Shown: positions 10,469 to 20,204 of the stretch, piece after piece
Numbering within the stretch: the first letter of the stretch is position 1
Layout: each line of letters begins with the position of its first letter
Source: Caldisalinibacter kiritimatiensis
GTDB taxonomy: Bacteria; Bacillota; Clostridia; Tissierellales; Caldisalinibacteraceae
Direction of reading: 5' to 3'
DNA: 32,964 nt
NCBI RefSeq assembly: GCF_000387765.1
Contig: NZ_ARZA01000146.1
Location: 1-32,964, forward strand
The notes under the pieces: model-generated
Database searches by the model: none
The model's input: only the letters and a program-made list of their open reading frames with translations
Told to the model about the DNA's origin: nothing
Program-made: the position numbers and the translations under genes

Positions 10469-10993
10469 ATGGATGCAAATGAAAGAAGAGAGAATATCCT
10501 AATTACATTAAAAGAGAGTAAAGGGCCAATAAAGGGAACAGATTTAGCAAAAAAATTTGATGTAAGTAGACAAGTAATAGTACAGGATATTGCTATCTTA
10601 AGAGCAGGAGGAGAAGAAATATTAGCAACTCCTCAGGGCTATATGATTATTAATAAAAATATTAATAACGAACTTACTAAAACTATAGCATGTAGACATA
10701 AAGAATATAATGAGATAGAGGACGAACTTAAAACTATAATAGATATGGGTGGAGAAGTTTTAGATGTTATTGTTGAGCATCCTATATATGGTGAAATAAA
10801 GAGTCCATTAATGATAGGCTCTAGAGTAGAAATAGAAGATTTTATGAAGGAAATAAGAGAACACCATGCTGAGCCTTTAGCTACATTAAATGATGGTGTA
10901 CATTTACACACTATTAAGGTTCCTAGTGAAGATGTATTCGATAAAATAAAAAACAAATTAGAAGAGAAGGGCTACTTGATTAAAAGTAGATAA
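10469..10993 (+). CDS. niaR: NiaR-family transcriptional repressor of NAD biosynthesis/niacin uptake
   Basis: The 174-residue protein has an N-terminal winged helix (about 3-60, GTDLAKKFDVSRQVIVQDIA) and a C-terminal 3H domain, named for its conserved histidines: HPIYGE near 105 and HHAEPL...DGVHLHTI near 130-150. This is the NiaR (YrxA) architecture, in which niacin binding to the 3H domain increases repression of NAD synthesis and niacin transport genes. The ATG at 10469 lies eight bases after GGAAG. A GTG at 10460 overlaps that site and is less likely. No nad genes are nearby; the likely local target is the next gene. Confidence 0.88.
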   Translation: MDANERRENILITLKESKGPIKGTDLAKKFDVSRQVIVQDIAILRAGGEEILATPQGYMIINKNINNELTKTIACRHKEYNEIEDELKTIIDMGGEVLDVIVEHPIYGEIKSPLMIGSRVEIEDFMKEIREHHAEPLATLNDGVHLHTIKVPSEDVFDKIKNKLEEKGYLIKSR

Positions 10994-11013
10994 AATGTTA
11001 TATTTTTTTATAT

Positions 11014-11033
11014 ACAGGTGACAAGACAGATGT
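11014..11033. promoter_or_regulatory. candidate NiaR operator
   Basis: ACAGGTGACAAGACAGATGT keeps the symmetric positions ACA..TG.C..G.CA..TGT (12 of 20 bases palindromic). This resembles my recollection of the NiaR box (ACAGGTG facing CACCTGT), but I could not check a database. It lies 20 bases after niaR and 55 bases before the next start codon, so it would control the EIIC-like gene. Confidence 0.5.
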
Positions 11034-11088
11034 TATTACAATCAAGAATTAATATATGTAAAAGAAAACATAAAAAAGGAGAATGAAT

Positions 11089-12108
11089 ATGACAAAGAAA
11101 AAATCAGATATAAAGGACTATTTAGTTAAAGTATTAAACGGAATGGCATTAGGATTATTTGGGTCATTAATTATTGGGGTTATTATTGAGCAGATAGGTG
11201 GATTATTAAATATAGAAATATTAAAGTATTTTGGAAAGACAGCAAAATATTTAATGGGTCCAGCTATTGGTGCAGCAGTTGCTTATAGTGTTAGTGCATC
11301 ACCGTTAGGAATATTTGCTTCTTCGGTAACTGGGTTAATAGGTTCTCAAACTGCTGTTTTTGATGGCAACGCTATAAAACTTGTTATTGGAGAACCAGTA
11401 GGTGCATTTATCGCTGCATTAATAGGAGCTGAGTTTTCTAAACTGATTCAAGGTAAAACAAAAGTAGATATTGTATTAGTACCAGCAGGTACTATTGTAG
11501 TAGGAGGACTTATTGGTGTTTATATAGCACCTGTTGTGGCTCAATTTATGTCTTTACTAGGAAGTATGATTAATTATGCCACAGAATTAAGACCTATTCC
11601 AATGGGAATATTAGTAGCAGTTCTTATGGGGATTATGCTTACGTTACCTATAAGTAGTGCAGCTTTAGCTATTTCCTTAAAATTAGGAGGCTTGGCTGCA
11701 GGAGCTGCAACAGTAGGATGTGCAGCTCAAATGATAGGTTTTGCAGTTGCTAGTTATCGAGAAAATAAAGTTGGAGGATTAATAGCTCAAGGATTTGGTA
11801 CATCGATGTTACAGATACCAAACATAATTAAAAATCCAAAGATATGGCTACCCCCTATTATTACTTCTGCTATTTTAGGTCCAATAGCTACTAAAGTATT
11901 TGAAATGAAAAATGACTTTTTAGGTGCAGGTATGGGTACAAGTGGACTTGTAGGACAGTTAAGAACCATAGCTGTAATGGGGAATGAAGGTATTATTGGA
12001 GTTGTATTATTACATTTTATTTTACCAGCTGTATTGACTTTAATAATCTCAGAATATATGAGAAAAAAGGGCTGGATAAAATACGGAGAAATGAAATTAT
12101 ACGATTAA
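11089..12108 (+). CDS. EIIC-like (PTS_EIIC_2 family) multi-spanning membrane protein, candidate niacin transporter
   Basis: The 339-residue protein is almost wholly hydrophobic, with about nine or ten glycine- and alanine-rich membrane segments. It matches my knowledge of the 'phosphotransferase system EIIC' family found as a stand-alone protein, with LPISSAALAISLKLGGLAAGAATVG in its middle (quoted as LPISSAALAISLK and GGLAAGAATVG). It has no EIIA or EIIB domain, and no PTS phosphocarrier gene is near, so sugar phosphotransfer is doubtful. It follows niaR and a NiaR-like box, which suggests transport of niacin or a related precursor; that is inference. ATG 11089 is seven bases after AAAGGAG. 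An in-frame ATG at 11083 is too close to that site. Confidence 0.7.
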   Translation: MTKKKSDIKDYLVKVLNGMALGLFGSLIIGVIIEQIGGLLNIEILKYFGKTAKYLMGPAIGAAVAYSVSASPLGIFASSVTGLIGSQTAVFDGNAIKLVIGEPVGAFIAALIGAEFSKLIQGKTKVDIVLVPAGTIVVGGLIGVYIAPVVAQFMSLLGSMINYATELRPIPMGILVAVLMGIMLTLPISSAALAISLKLGGLAAGAATVGCAAQMIGFAVASYRENKVGGLIAQGFGTSMLQIPNIIKNPKIWLPPIITSAILGPIATKVFEMKNDFLGAGMGTSGLVGQLRTIAVMGNEGIIGVVLLHFILPAVLTLIISEYMRKKGWIKYGEMKLYD

Positions 12109-12112
12109 TTAA

Positions 12113-12141
12113 TTGAAAAAGTTAAAATTGGGTAGTATAAT
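12113..12141 (+). promoter_or_regulatory. promoter of the UPF0182 gene, its -10 box inside the terminator stem
   Basis: TTGAAA (12113-12118) and TATAAT (12136-12141) are 17 bp apart, an 11 of 12 match to consensus. The -10 box forms part of the left arm of the next hairpin. Transcription would begin near 12148, in the loop, 40 bases before the TTG start of the UPF0182 gene. Confidence 0.65.
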
Positions 12142-12169
12142 GTAATAAACATTATACTACCTTATTTTA
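12131..12169 (+). terminator. perfect hairpin, probable terminator after the EIIC-like gene
   Basis: GGTAGTATAATGT (12131-12143), loop AATAA, ACATTATACTACC (12149-12161): a perfect 13-bp stem followed by TTATTTTAT. It is 22 bases after the stop codon. The T run is interrupted, so it may be a modest terminator, and it overlaps a promoter. Confidence 0.7.
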
Positions 12170-12187
12170 TAGAAAGGGGTTTTTTTA

Positions 12188-14971
12188 TTGAGGAAAGGGA
12201 CAAAGTTTACTTTAGGGGTTATCATTTTTATACTGATAGTATTGTTTAGTTCCTTTGATAAAATAATAGATTTTGCCACAGATTATATGTGGTTTAGTGA
12301 ACTAGGCTATACTCAAACATTTCTTACTAAACTAAGAACACAGTTAATGATAGGAATACCTACGTTTTTAGGATTATTTATTTTGATAATGCTATACATA
12401 ATTGCATTAAAGAAAAAATACTACAAACAAGTACATATAATACCAGATAAATCAAAAGAAAAACGATTAAACACAATTTTAGGACTTGTATCTGCTGTTA
12501 TTTCACTTTTTATTTCATCAGTTATTTCAGGTAATCTATGGTTTGATATACTGCAATTTTTAAATTCTATAAACTTTAACATCAATGACCCTATATTTGG
12601 AAGAGATATTTCATTTTACGTATTTAAATTACCGCTTATTAGAGAAATACTTAATATCTTAATGCTTTTAGCTTTTATATTGATAATTTTAACATTTGCA
12701 TTTTATCTTTTAATGTTCACTTTAAGAAGACCTAATACAGAAGGGCCTATAGATTTAGATTTACATAATACTATAAATAATGGTGATATTAAAGGATTAT
12801 TTAGAAATAAGATTTTAAAAGGTGTTTTAACACAAATCGGTGTAATAGGGTTTATTATATTTTTAATAATAGGTATTAACTATTATTTAAAAGGTTTTAA
12901 CTTACTTTACTCTACTAGAGGAAAAGTATATGGAGCAAGCTATACAGACGTACATGTGTCTTTATGGGTATTTAGAATAATGGCTGTCGCGGCCATTATA
13001 TCAGCTTTTAGCTTCTTTGTAGGTATAGTAAGAAAAAAGATAAGATTAGCATTAATTGGTCCAGTAGCTCTTATAATTATTTCAATTGTAGGAAATATTG
13101 CTAGTGGTTCAGTTGAAAAATTTGTTGTAGAGCCAGACCAAATTTCTAAGGAATTAAAGTACTTGGAGCATAATATTGAATATACTCAAAAAGCCTACGG
13201 ACTGGATAACGTTATAGAAAAGGACTTTGATATAGAGTATAACTTAACAAAACAAGATTTATTAAACAATGAAGAAACGATTAAGAATATAAGAATAAAT
13301 GACTATAGACCAATTAAGCAAGTATATTTTCAATTACAGGGTATTAGACCATATTATAAATTTAACGATATAGATATAGACAGATACAATATAGATGGTG
13401 AATATACACAGGTATTTTTATCAGCTAGGGAATTAGACCAACAAGAACTTAATGATCAGGCTAAAACTTGGATTAATCAGTATTTAAAATATACCCATGG
13501 TTATGGATTTACATTATCACCAGTTAATTCAGTAACTCCTGAAGGTCAACCTAGATTATTAGTAAAAAACATACCACCTACAACTAATACTGATTTAAAA
13601 ATTGAAAGACCAGAAATATATTTTGGAGAATTAACGAATAATTATATCATAGTTAATACTGATGAGAAAGAATTTGATTATCCTCAGGGTTCTGACAATA
13701 AGGAAACCATATATCAAGGTACTGCAGGAATAGAGCTTAAAGGTTTAAATAAATTGTTATTTGCTATAAAGCAAAAGAGTCTTAAGCTTTTAATATCAGG
13801 AAATATAAATTCTGACAGTAGAATAGTATTAAATAGAAATATAAACGAAAGGATAAAGAAAATAGCACCTTTCATTAGCTATGATTCAGACCCATATTTA
13901 GTAATCAATCAAGATGATGGTAAGTTGTATTGGATAATCGAAGGATATACTATGAGCACAAGGTATCCTTATTCACAACCTTATAGAGACTCTAATATAA
14001 ATTATATTAGAAACTCAGTTAAAATAGTTATAGATGCATATAATGGAGATACTAAATATTATATAGTTGAGGAAAATGACCCAATTATAATGACGTATAA
14101 AAAGATATTCCCTGATTTATTTTTAAGTCTTGATGATATGCCAGAAGGTATAAGGGAGCATATCAGATATCCGCATCTGTTGTTTGATATACAATCTGAA
14201 ATATACAGAGCATATCATATGAACAATCCTAGAGTATTCTTTGCAAGTGAGGACTATTGGGATATAGCTAAGGAAAAATATATGGAGCAAGTACAAAATG
14301 TAGAATCAAATTATGTAATGTTTAAATTACCTGAAGAAGAAAAAGCAGAGTTTTTACTTACTATTCCATATACTCCGGCAAATAAAAATAATATGACAGC
14401 TCTGTTTATAGCTAGAAGTGATGGAGAGAACTACGGAGAGTTGACATTATATAAACTTCCTAAGACAGAAAATATACCAGGACCTATGATGATAGAATCA
14501 AGAATAGATCAAGATTCTAATATATCACCTCAGTTAACACTGTGGAGTCAAAAAGGTTCAAATGTATTAAGGGGAAATCTTTTAGTTATACCTATTGAAA
14601 ATTCTTTATTGTATGTTGAGCCTATTTACTTAAAGGCAGATAATGAAAATAGTTTACCTGAAATGAAGAGAGTAATAGTAGGTTATAAGGATAAGATAGT
14701 AATGGAGCGAACACTAGATGAAGCTTTAAGTAAGATATTTGGTAATATAGAGCAGGAAAAAGATGATAATGGAGTTGTAGATGAAATAGATACAGATTAT
14801 ACTGACGAGAATACATCTGATTTAATTAGAAGAGCTAATGAAGTATTTATAAGAGCAAAAGTGGCTTCACAAAATGGAGATTGGGCTAAATATGGACAGT
14901 ATATAAAAGAATTAGAAGAAATACTAAACCAATTGAATACTAATTATAGTATTGATAATAATGAACAGTAA
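12188..14971 (+). CDS. UPF0182 (COG1615) family large membrane protein
   Basis: The 927-residue protein has about seven N-terminal membrane segments (first at about 8-25, others through about 310), followed by a large soluble region, probably outside the membrane. This matches the UPF0182 family, which is of ordinary length here and has no established function. The soluble part carries family-type stretches such as RPYYKFNDIDIDRY and YTMSTRYPYS. The C-terminal 60 residues are acidic (DEIDTDYTDENTSD) and then helical. The start is TTG at 12188, eight bases after AAAGGGG. It is a single-gene unit with its own promoter and terminator. Confidence 0.9.
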   Translation: MRKGTKFTLGVIIFILIVLFSSFDKIIDFATDYMWFSELGYTQTFLTKLRTQLMIGIPTFLGLFILIMLYIIALKKKYYKQVHIIPDKSKEKRLNTILGLVSAVISLFISSVISGNLWFDILQFLNSINFNINDPIFGRDISFYVFKLPLIREILNILMLLAFILIILTFAFYLLMFTLRRPNTEGPIDLDLHNTINNGDIKGLFRNKILKGVLTQIGVIGFIIFLIIGINYYLKGFNLLYSTRGKVYGASYTDVHVSLWVFRIMAVAAIISAFSFFVGIVRKKIRLALIGPVALIIISIVGNIASGSVEKFVVEPDQISKELKYLEHNIEYTQKAYGLDNVIEKDFDIEYNLTKQDLLNNEETIKNIRINDYRPIKQVYFQLQGIRPYYKFNDIDIDRYNIDGEYTQVFLSARELDQQELNDQAKTWINQYLKYTHGYGFTLSPVNSVTPEGQPRLLVKNIPPTTNTDLKIERPEIYFGELTNNYIIVNTDEKEFDYPQGSDNKETIYQGTAGIELKGLNKLLFAIKQKSLKLLISGNINSDSRIVLNRNINERIKKIAPFISYDSDPYLVINQDDGKLYWIIEGYTMSTRYPYSQPYRDSNINYIRNSVKIVIDAYNGDTKYYIVEENDPIIMTYKKIFPDLFLSLDDMPEGIREHIRYPHLLFDIQSEIYRAYHMNNPRVFFASEDYWDIAKEKYMEQVQNVESNYVMFKLPEEEKAEFLLTIPYTPANKNNMTALFIARSDGENYGELTLYKLPKTENIPGPMMIESRIDQDSNISPQLTLWSQKGSNVLRGNLLVIPIENSLLYVEPIYLKADNENSLPEMKRVIVGYKDKIVMERTLDEALSKIFGNIEQEKDDNGVVDEIDTDYTDENTSDLIRRANEVFIRAKVASQNGDWAKYGQYIKELEEILNQLNTNYSIDNNEQ

Positions 14972-14973
14972 AA

Positions 14974-15007
14974 AAAGTAGGTGCTGAATATATTCGGCAC
15001 CTACTTT
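14974..15007. terminator. bidirectional terminator between UPF0182 gene and the 64-residue ORF
   Basis: AAAGTAGGTGC (14974-14984) pairs with GCACCTACTTT (14997-15007), and the inner GAAT/ATTC extends the stem. On the minus strand it is followed by a run of T (the A run at 14970-14976), so it ends the convergent small gene well. The T-rich flank on the plus side is poorer. Confidence 0.8.
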
Positions 15008-15195
15008 CTCATTCTCATAAATCTTAACTCATCTATAGTCATAGAGTCTAAAAGTCGAGCTTTTTTAGCGATATCATTTCTATCTATTATTCCTTTATCA
15101 ACTAAAACTTCAATAATACTAGCTATTGCTAGAGTATTCCTATAATCAATTTCCTTTAAATCACCTATTTCAGCAAAAACGTCAATATCATTCAT
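15001..15195 (-). CDS. small protein of unknown function (64 residues)
   Basis: I do not recognise this protein. It starts MNDIDVFAEIG and ends MRMRK, is charged, has no membrane segment, and looks mostly helical (AIASIIEVLVDKGIIDRNDIAKKARLL). Support for it being real: an excellent ribosome site, AAAGGAGGT, seven bases before the ATG on the minus strand, and a terminator that begins within its stop codon. It diverges from the serS T-box promoter and is convergent with the UPF0182 gene. The helix-loop-helix pattern of the middle part could mediate protein contacts, but no function can be given. Confidence 0.7.
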   Translation of the reverse strand: MNDIDVFAEIGDLKEIDYRNTLAIASIIEVLVDKGIIDRNDIAKKARLLDSMTIDELRFMRMRK

Positions 15196-15222
15196 TTGAG
15201 TACCTCCTTTTACTTGATATCA

Positions 15223-15243
15223 AATAATACTATTTGTATTATT
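15223..15243. repeat. inverted repeat in the divergent region before the 64-residue ORF
   Basis: AATAATAC (15223-15230), TATTT, GTATTATT (15236-15243): a perfect 8-bp inverted repeat 28 bases upstream of the small gene's start codon. A TTGACA begins at 15242 on the plus strand. It may be an operator or a chance AT palindrome. Confidence 0.35.
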
Positions 15244-15334
15244 GACATATATGGAAAATGTATACTTAAATTAGTGAATATTTATTAACTCTTACGGAAA
15301 TACTAATAAGACGAATAAAAGATATAAAAATACC

Positions 15335-15363
15335 TTGAAATGTTTTACTTATTATGGTAAAAT
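15335..15363 (+). promoter_or_regulatory. promoter of serS and its T-box leader
   Basis: TTGAAA (15335-15340) and TAAAAT (15358-15363) with a 17-bp spacer, each 5 of 6 to consensus. The start site would be near 15370, just before the T-box stem I region. Confidence 0.75.
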
Positions 15364-15369
15364 TACATA

Positions 15370-15604
15370 CAAGTTTAACATTGATAAAGCTATGAAGGGA
15401 AATAGTAGATAAATTAATCACTTAAGAGAGCCGATGGTTGGTGGAAATCGGTGTGATTGTTTATCGAATCCATCCCAGAGCAGTTTACTGAAAAGGTAAA
15501 ACCTTAGCACGGGTTAAGTGTAAAGAGTGAGCCATTTTTGGCTAACTAGGGTGGCAACACGGGAGAAACTCTCGTCCCTAATTCATTGGGGGTGGGGGTT
15601 TTTT
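15370..15604 (+). promoter_or_regulatory. serine-specific T-box riboswitch leader
   Basis: The conserved T-box AGGGTGGCAACACGG is at 15548-15562. Its TGGC (15552-15555) can pair with a GCCA acceptor end, as expected for tRNA-Ser with discriminator G. Stem I spans about 15417-15480. In the usual GAA-codon-A context at 15466-15472 the specifier reads TCC, a serine codon. The terminator is CTCTCGTCCCT (15569-15579) against GGGGGTGGGGG (15588-15598), then six T. Uncharged tRNA-Ser would hold the antiterminator and let serS be transcribed. The leader is complete, and the gene it controls agrees with the specifier. Confidence 0.93.
15569..15604 (+). terminator. T-box terminator built with many G-U pairs
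   Basis: The 3' arm GGGGGTGGGGG contains only G and T. It pairs with all eleven bases of CTCTCGTCCCT through six G-C and five G-U pairs, followed by TTTTTT. The usual 3' arm of a T-box terminator would be GGGACGAG-like. Confidence 0.85.
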
Positions 15605-15661
15605 GTATTTTAAATATAAATTTAGAATTATAAAAAACATATTGACATAAAATTATTTTAG

Positions 15662-16954
<1,293 letters not shown>

Positions 16955-16976
16955 AATTAAGTTAAATCGATTGGAG

Positions 16977-18557
16977 ATGATTAATATATTTAAAAGAAAA
17001 ATTTCTCTATTACTAATAATTATTATTTCTATAACTTTAGTTATAGGATGTAATACAGTAGAAAATACTAAACACCCTCAACAACAAGAAAATCAAATTA
17101 ATAAAGCAAATGAAGTATCAGATATATCAACTGCTAAAACCGATGCAACTTTACTTGTACAAGATTATAATAATCTAGAATTTGAAAAATTAAATAAATA
17201 TATTATAGAAGTAGACTTCAATCCTAAAGATAAGTCCTATGCTGCAAAACAAAAAGTAATATATGTTAACAACGAAGATGTTAAATTAGGTGCGGTATAT
17301 TTTCACTTATACCCAAATGCCTTTAAATCAAAGGAAACAGCACCATTTTTATTTGATGATTTTAGTAGTGCTTATCCCTATGGTTTTAAACCGGGCTATA
17401 TAGATATAAAGTCAATATCATTAGATGGTAAAGATATAGATAATTATGTTATTGAAGGCCTAGGAGATACTATACTAAAAGTTCCTTTAAAAACATCTTT
17501 ACAACCAGGAGAAAAAGTAGAAATTGATATGGAATATACTGTAGTGATGCCACCAGCTCAAGATAGATTTGGATATGGTGATAAAACTTTTAATTTAGGT
17601 AATTGGTATCCAATAGCAGCAGTATATGATGATGAAGGTTGGAACTTAGACCCATATTATAGCGTAGGGGACCCTTTTTATAGTGATATTAGTAATTATG
17701 AAGTTACTATAAAGGCACCTAAGGAAATAGTTGTAGCTTCATCTGGAAAGATATTGTCTGAAGATATAAAAGGGAACAAAAAGATATGGAAGATAAAAGC
17801 TGATTTAATGAGAGATTTTGCTTGGGTTGCAAGTAAGTATTTTACAATGACATCAAAAGACATTGATGGAACTTTAGTTAAGGTGTATTTTCTAGAGGAT
17901 AATGATAAGATAAATGAATTTGCTGCAGATGTAGCTTATAGCTCAATAGAAGTATTTAGTGATACATTTGGTAAGTATCCTTATACCGATTATTCAGTAG
18001 TGGCAACAAGTTTCCCAAGTGGAATGGAGTATCCAGGTATAGTTTTTATAGGAGAGAAATACTATAATAGATTTAGAAAGGATTATTTAGAAATAGTTAT
18101 AGCTCATGAAACAGCTCATCAATGGTGGTATGGAGTAGTGGGAAATGATGAAGTAGATGAAGCTTGGCTTGATGAATCAATAACTACTTATTCGGAAGTA
18201 GTATATGCGGATAATAAATATGGTGAGGATATAGGAGATAATTATTATGATAATAATATAGCCGCTGGCTATGAATACAGAAAATCTATGATTCAAACTA
18301 ATGAAGTCATAGTTAAATCCTTAAGTGAATTTAAAAATTGGACGGATTACGGTGCATTAGCCTATAATAAAGGTGCTATGTTTATTCATGAGATAGAGAA
18401 AAAATATGGTGAGGATACATTGTATGCTATTCTTAGAGAATATTTCGATAGATATAGGTTTTTAAATGCTACTACAGAGGATTTTATAAGCGTGTGTGAA
18501 GAAATTACAGGTGATGAGTTTGATGAAATGGTAGACCAGTGGTTATACGGAAGATAA
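16977..18557 (+). CDS. M1-family metallopeptidase lipoprotein
   Basis: The protein of about 526 residues begins with a basic stretch, a hydrophobic signal (LLLIIIISITLVIG) and a lipobox cysteine in LVIGC, so it should be a lipoprotein outside the membrane. The zinc site of M1 aminopeptidases is clear: HETAH near residue 377 and the third ligand Glu in DEAWLDES 18 residues after the second His. A beta-rich M1 N-terminal domain comes before it, and SGMEYPG replaces the usual GAMEN exopeptidase motif. The start is uncertain. ATG 16977 follows GGAG with no spacer; TTG 16971 has no ribosome site. Coupling to serS may help. It is slightly shorter than full M1 enzymes and lacks their C-terminal helical domain. 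Confidence 0.85.
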   Translation: MINIFKRKISLLLIIIISITLVIGCNTVENTKHPQQQENQINKANEVSDISTAKTDATLLVQDYNNLEFEKLNKYIIEVDFNPKDKSYAAKQKVIYVNNEDVKLGAVYFHLYPNAFKSKETAPFLFDDFSSAYPYGFKPGYIDIKSISLDGKDIDNYVIEGLGDTILKVPLKTSLQPGEKVEIDMEYTVVMPPAQDRFGYGDKTFNLGNWYPIAAVYDDEGWNLDPYYSVGDPFYSDISNYEVTIKAPKEIVVASSGKILSEDIKGNKKIWKIKADLMRDFAWVASKYFTMTSKDIDGTLVKVYFLEDNDKINEFAADVAYSSIEVFSDTFGKYPYTDYSVVATSFPSGMEYPGIVFIGEKYYNRFRKDYLEIVIAHETAHQWWYGVVGNDEVDEAWLDESITTYSEVVYADNKYGEDIGDNYYDNNIAAGYEYRKSMIQTNEVIVKSLSEFKNWTDYGALAYNKGAMFIHEIEKKYGEDTLYAILREYFDRYRFLNATTEDFISVCEEITGDEFDEMVDQWLYGR

Positions 18558-18575
18558 TATAAACTTTTAGATTAG

Positions 18576-18614
18576 GGATGTAAGATATCTTATAGAGTCT
18601 TACATCCTTTTTTT
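18576..18614 (+). terminator. terminator after the M1 metallopeptidase
   Basis: GGATGTAAGA (18576-18585) and TCTTACATCC (18598-18607) form a perfect 10-bp stem with a 12-base loop, followed by seven T. Confidence 0.9.
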
Positions 18615-18620
18615 ATATAT

Positions 18621-18649
18621 TTAATCTTTAAAGGGAATATTATTATAAT
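18621..18649 (+). promoter_or_regulatory. possible promoter of the M24 peptidase gene
   Basis: A perfect TATAAT (18644-18649) lies 35 bases upstream of the ATG. A weak TTAATC (18621-18626) is at 17-bp spacing. It sits directly after a strong terminator, so a promoter is required somewhere here. Confidence 0.45.
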
Positions 18650-18683
18650 GGATAAATATTAAAAATATAATAAGGAGTAATGT

Positions 18684-20087
18684 ATGAAAAGAAAAATAAT
18701 TATATTGCTAATTTTATTAATTGCTATATTAAGTGTTTCGTGTAAAGAACATAATAATATTAGCAAAGAAAATAATGTTTATAAAAAAGATAATGATAAA
18801 ACAGTGTATTCTAGTAACTATAGGTTAAGCAAGGATTTAATTATTACTAATAGATATAATCTTTTAAAAAGAATAGAAAATAATTCAGCTATAGTTCTTT
18901 TTTCTGGATATCCTACAGAAAAAATAAGATTTTCACCTAATAGAAATTTTTATTATCTTACAGGTATAGATAGACCAAATGTTATTTTATTAATAATAAA
19001 AAGTAAAGAAGTAAATAAACAGTTTCTGTTTATACCAAAATCTAATCCTACATTAGAGAGATGGGTAGGTAAGACATTAAAAAAAGAAGAAGTCAGGCAG
19101 ATATCTGGTATTAATAATGTTTTTATACTTAACTCTTTTAATCCTTATTTTAAAAAAAGTATATCTCAATATAACATTAAAAATGTATATTTGGACTTAG
19201 GTGATATAACTATAAATACGTTAGCTTCTCAAATTGTAAGCTTTGATTCTCCTATTACACAAGGACAGGATTTTGCATTACATATTAGAAATAGGTATAA
19301 AGAAATAAATATAAAGAATATATTTCCTTTGATTGCAGACCAGAGATTGATAAAAAATAAAGAGGAAATACAAAAAATTAAAAAAGCAGTTGAGATTACT
19401 GGTGAAGGAATAAAGTATGTTATGCAAAATGCTAAACCGGGTATGAAGGAATATCAACTTGAAGCATATTTTGATTTTATTACCAAATATTCAGGTGCTA
19501 AGGAACATGCATTTTTAACCATAGCTGCTTCTGGAGAAAATGCAACAATAGCACACTATCAAAAAAATAATAGTGAGATACAAGATAAAGAACTTATACT
19601 AATGGACTTAGGAGCTACATATGGATATTATAATAGCGACATTACTAGAACCTTTCCAAGTAATGGACGATTTACAAAAAGGCAAAAGGAAATTTACAAT
19701 ATAGTTTTAAAAGCTCAAACTGAAACAATTAAAGCTGTGAAGCCTGGAATAACATTAAGTCAATTAGATAATATCGCTAAAAATATACTTTCAGAAGAAT
19801 GTAAGAGAATAGGTTTGATAAATAAAGAATCTGAAATATCTGATTATTATTTTCACTTTATAGGACATTATTTAGGATTAGATACCCATGACCCTGGGGA
19901 TTTTAATAGACCATTACAGCCGGGCATGGTTATTACAATAGAGCCAGGACTTTATATAGAAGAAGAGGGGCTAGGCATAAGGATAGAAGATGATATTTTA
20001 GTAACAGAGGATGGTTTTGTAAATCTTTCTAAAAATATTATAAAAAACATAAAGGATATTGAGACGTTTATGAATAAAAGTGAGTAA
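18684..20087 (+). CDS. M24 metallopeptidase (Xaa-Pro aminopeptidase-like) lipoprotein
   Basis: The 467-residue protein has a signal with lipobox (LSVSC, Cys at about 20), an aminopeptidase-P N-terminal domain (about 45-190, with FSPNRNFYYLTGID), and a pita-bread catalytic domain. All five metal ligands can be placed: D308 in LMDLGA, D319 in NSDITRTF, H395 in GHYLGLDTHDPG, E420 in ITIEPGLYI and E435 in GIRIEDD. Such enzymes remove an N-terminal residue next to proline. Most are cytoplasmic, so a lipoprotein form suggests work on peptides outside the membrane. ATG 18684 follows AAGGAG at six bases. Confidence 0.9.
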   Translation: MKRKIIILLILLIAILSVSCKEHNNISKENNVYKKDNDKTVYSSNYRLSKDLIITNRYNLLKRIENNSAIVLFSGYPTEKIRFSPNRNFYYLTGIDRPNVILLIIKSKEVNKQFLFIPKSNPTLERWVGKTLKKEEVRQISGINNVFILNSFNPYFKKSISQYNIKNVYLDLGDITINTLASQIVSFDSPITQGQDFALHIRNRYKEINIKNIFPLIADQRLIKNKEEIQKIKKAVEITGEGIKYVMQNAKPGMKEYQLEAYFDFITKYSGAKEHAFLTIAASGENATIAHYQKNNSEIQDKELILMDLGATYGYYNSDITRTFPSNGRFTKRQKEIYNIVLKAQTETIKAVKPGITLSQLDNIAKNILSEECKRIGLINKESEISDYYFHFIGHYLGLDTHDPGDFNRPLQPGMVITIEPGLYIEEEGLGIRIEDDILVTEDGFVNLSKNIIKNIKDIETFMNKSE

Positions 20088-20204
20088 ATGGATATATTTA
20101 CATAAAAAACTAACAGCTAAATAGTATGTTTAAAAACAAAATTTTAGTTAAAAATATTATTTAGAGTTTATTTATCAAATAAGTTTACTGTGGAGGTAAA
20201 CAAG

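Noticed and set aside
15642-15647. TTGACA just upstream of serS as an internal promoter
   Set aside because: No -10 box lies at suitable spacing; the position would fall on the ribosome site.
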